The notes beneath the pieces are model-generated. The model searched no databases. It was not told the origin of the DNA and saw only the letters and a program-made list of their open reading frames with translations. Of a stretch of DNA of 64,000 bases, positions 62,390 through 64,000 are shown piece by piece. The stretch comes from Lycorma delicatula (Eukaryota; Arthropoda; Insecta; Hemiptera; Fulgoridae). Every line of letters starts with the position of its first letter. Within the stretch, counting starts at the first letter, position 1. A program made the position numbers and the translations under genes. The stretch covers positions 33,376,520-33,440,519 of the forward strand of contig NC_134467.1 of assembly GCF_047948215.1 (NCBI RefSeq), written 5' to 3'.

Positions 62390-62972
62390 ATCTGAAGTGG
62401 ACATCACATGACTTCTTTGTACGCCTATTAAATTACATATAAACATTTTTTTAAAATGAAAAGTACATCAAATTTTATTTCATTAATAACTTCTAAAATT
62501 TTGTCATACTTTTTTAATTGTTATTATTGAATTATTATTTATAAAAAAAAAAAAAAAATGTATAATCGGAGGTTAATAATTATTAATAAAACAATATATT
62601 TAAATTAAAAAAAAGGTTAAACAAAAGGAGATGAAGTCTGATTCAAATCGATCTGCCTTCCCTTTGTAAGAACCAAATATCTCATTAATTAAAATTTAAT
62701 TTGGCTATAACTCTGGAACTAATGAAAATAAGTAACACTTATGAAATATCGTGGAAAATCTCTCAATGAAGGCTAATTATTGCAGTTAAAAATAAAGTCA
62801 AAAATTTTTTTATTTTAAATTTGGGCTTTTTTTAACACTTTTGGTCTAGTAGATTGCAATGAAAAACAGGAGGTTTACAACTAGATGTTACAAAAGTCCT
62901 AAATCCAAAATTTCAACATCCTAAGACTAATCATTTTTGAATTTTGCGAAATGCATACGTACACACAGACAT

Positions 62973-63569
62973 TGACATATGGAGGTAGAAGAATTTTGTT
63001 ATTTGGGAAGTAGAATTACTAATTATGGACGAAGCAGAAGCGATATAAAATGCCGAATAGAACAAGCTAAACGAGCCTTCAGTAAGAAATATAATTTGTT
63101 TACATCAAAAATTAATTTAAATGTCAGTAAAAGATTTTTGAAAGTGTATGTTTGGAGTGTCGCTTTATATGGAAGTGAAGCTTGGATCATCGGAGTATCT
63201 GAGAAGAAAAGATTAGAAGCTTTTGAAATGCGGTGCTATAGGAGAATGTTAAAAATCAGATGGGTGGATAAAGTGACAAATGAAGAGGTAATGCGGCAAA
63301 TAGATGAAGAAAGAAGCATTTGGAAAAATATAGTTAAAGGAAGAGACAGACTTATAGGCCACATACTAAGGCATCCTGGAATAGTCGCTTTAATATTGGA
63401 AGGACAGGTAGAAGGAAAAAATTGTGTAGGCAGGCCACGTTTGGAATATGTAAAACAAATTTTTAGGGATGTAGGATGTAGAGGGTATACTGAAATGAAA
63501 CGACTAGCACTAGTTAGGGAATCTTGGAGAGCTGCATCAAACCAGTCAAATGACTGAAGACAAAAAAAA
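62973..63569 (+). mobile_element. RTE-like LINE, severely 5'-truncated (copy 4)
   Basis: Flanked by the 10-base duplication ACACAGACAT (62963-62972 and 63570-63579). A few untemplated-looking bases ('tgacat') precede the coding start. The 3' end is ORF2 stop, 'agac', poly(A). Confidence 0.9.
62979..63557 (+). pseudogene. RTE-like ORF2 C-terminal fragment (copy 4)
   Basis: A single undisturbed frame of 192 codons: MEVEEFCYLGSRITNYGRSR, RFLKVYVWSVALYGSEAWII, RWVDKVTNEEVMRQIDEERS, RLIGHILRHPGIVALILEGQ, ending AASNQSND-stop. It lacks the RT catalytic region, so it is inactive, but it has no frameshift or stop, making it the youngest-looking LINE insertion here. It keeps the 'GHILRHPG' residues deleted in the 45107 copy. 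Confidence 0.9.
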
Positions 63570-63700
63570 ACACAGACATCACACCGAAACTAATCAGAAT
63601 GGGTTAAGAGATAATCAAAATAGGTATTTTCGTTGAAATCTGAAATTTTTCCGGATCATACTACTTCCTTCACTTCGTACAAGGCAGTAAAGATCTGATG

Positions 63701-64000
63701 TAGACAGCACATGACTTCCTTGTACGACTATTAAATTTACAAATTTTTTTTAAAATGAAAAGTACATAAAACTCTATTTCATTAAAAACTTGTCATATTT
63801 TTTCATTTTTTTTTTTGTTTGTAATTATTGAATTATTATTCATCGTACAAATGTTTTTAGAAGGAGAGGTTAATAATTATTAATAAATCAATTTATTAAA
63901 ATAAAAAAAACATAAGATAAAAAAAAATGAGATGAAGTCTGATACAAATTGATGTGCCTTCCACTTGTAAGATCTAAATATTTAATTAATAAAACTTTCA
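63701..64000 (-). repeat. Family A repeat, copy 12, running off the window
   Basis: Head-to-tail with copy 11 in the same orientation: 'gacagcacatgacttccttgtacg', AT tail, and box B-like region complement near 63935-63960. Continues beyond the window edge. Confidence 0.75.

Larger units (their letters stand above)
62390..63700 (-). repeat. Family A repeat, copy 11, split by an RTE-like LINE
   Basis: Minus-oriented: 'acatcacatgacttctttgtacg' at the left end, AT tail, box B-like 'gattcaaatcgatc' complement region near 62640, 'attgcaat', LINE at 62973-63569, then 'cagacatcacaccgaaac' and the 'acttccttcacttcgtacaagg' end near 63690. Confidence 0.8.

Overview
The window is a gap-ridden-looking but continuous stretch of AT-rich animal nuclear DNA, almost certainly from an insect. 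It has no bacterial-type operons. It is packed with tRNA-derived SINEs, Tc1/mariner-superfamily transposons with TA target duplications, APE-type non-LTR retrotransposons, foldback elements and (TA)n microsatellites. One neuropeptide exon typical of arthropods gives the lineage. The species cannot be named from the sequence; the repeat load points to a large insect genome.

Host gene. The only well-supported host coding sequence is a 168-bp terminal exon on the minus strand (26921-27088). It encodes the end of an allatostatin C-type prohormone: a KR cleavage site, [14 protein letters not shown], an amidation Gly, Lys and a stop. This is the allatostatin triple C (AST-CCC) peptide. The exon sits in an AT-rich, repeat-poor interval (about 24.2-27.7 kb). 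The signal-peptide exon was not found. A TATA plus initiator arrangement at about 29.4 kb on the same strand is a weak promoter candidate. A second, independent island at 40.74-41.18 kb on the plus strand has an initiator plus a DPE at exact spacing, an 86-codon ORF and AATAAA. It is either a small gene or first exon, or a solo LTR.

Layout. 0-3.2 kb: family A repeats, a 1-kb palindromic foldback element (FB1) and family E. 3.2-6.4 kb: a SINE split by an R1-like LINE, then a family A copy split by a SINE. 6.4-8.5 kb: family B and mariner copy 1 between TA microsatellites. 8.5-15 kb: a LINE scrap, family A, SINEs (three tRNA-Glu-type copies in a row), transposon ends, a purine tract and family C. 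15.2-17.5 kb: an inverted second copy of the 0.7-3.2 kb block. 19.5-21.8 kb: a second foldback element (FB2) split by mariner copy 3. 21.8-24.2 kb: an R1-like 3' end and a transposase scrap. 24.2-27.7 kb: the AST-CCC neighbourhood. 27.7-38.7 kb: families A, B and C, an RTE-like LINE fragment, mariner copy 2 and SINEs. 38.7-41.6 kb: mostly unique sequence with the promoter/ORF island. 41.6-56 kb: SINEs, RTE-like LINEs nested in families A and C, and a 2.6-kb repeat holding a 286-bp tandem triplication. 57-58.5 kb: mariner copy 4. 59-64 kb: tRNA-Glu-type SINEs, one split by an R1-like LINE, then family A with an RTE-like LINE inside.

Every transposase and reverse transcriptase seen is broken by frameshifts, stops or truncation, so mobility would depend on intact copies elsewhere. 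Nested insertions with clear target-site duplications give a relative order: families A and C and the SINEs are older than the R1-like and RTE-like LINE insertions. Repeat family names (A-H, FB1, FB2, SINE1, SINE2) are my own labels; families were grouped by eye, so outer limits are approximate unless a target duplication or inverted repeat is quoted.
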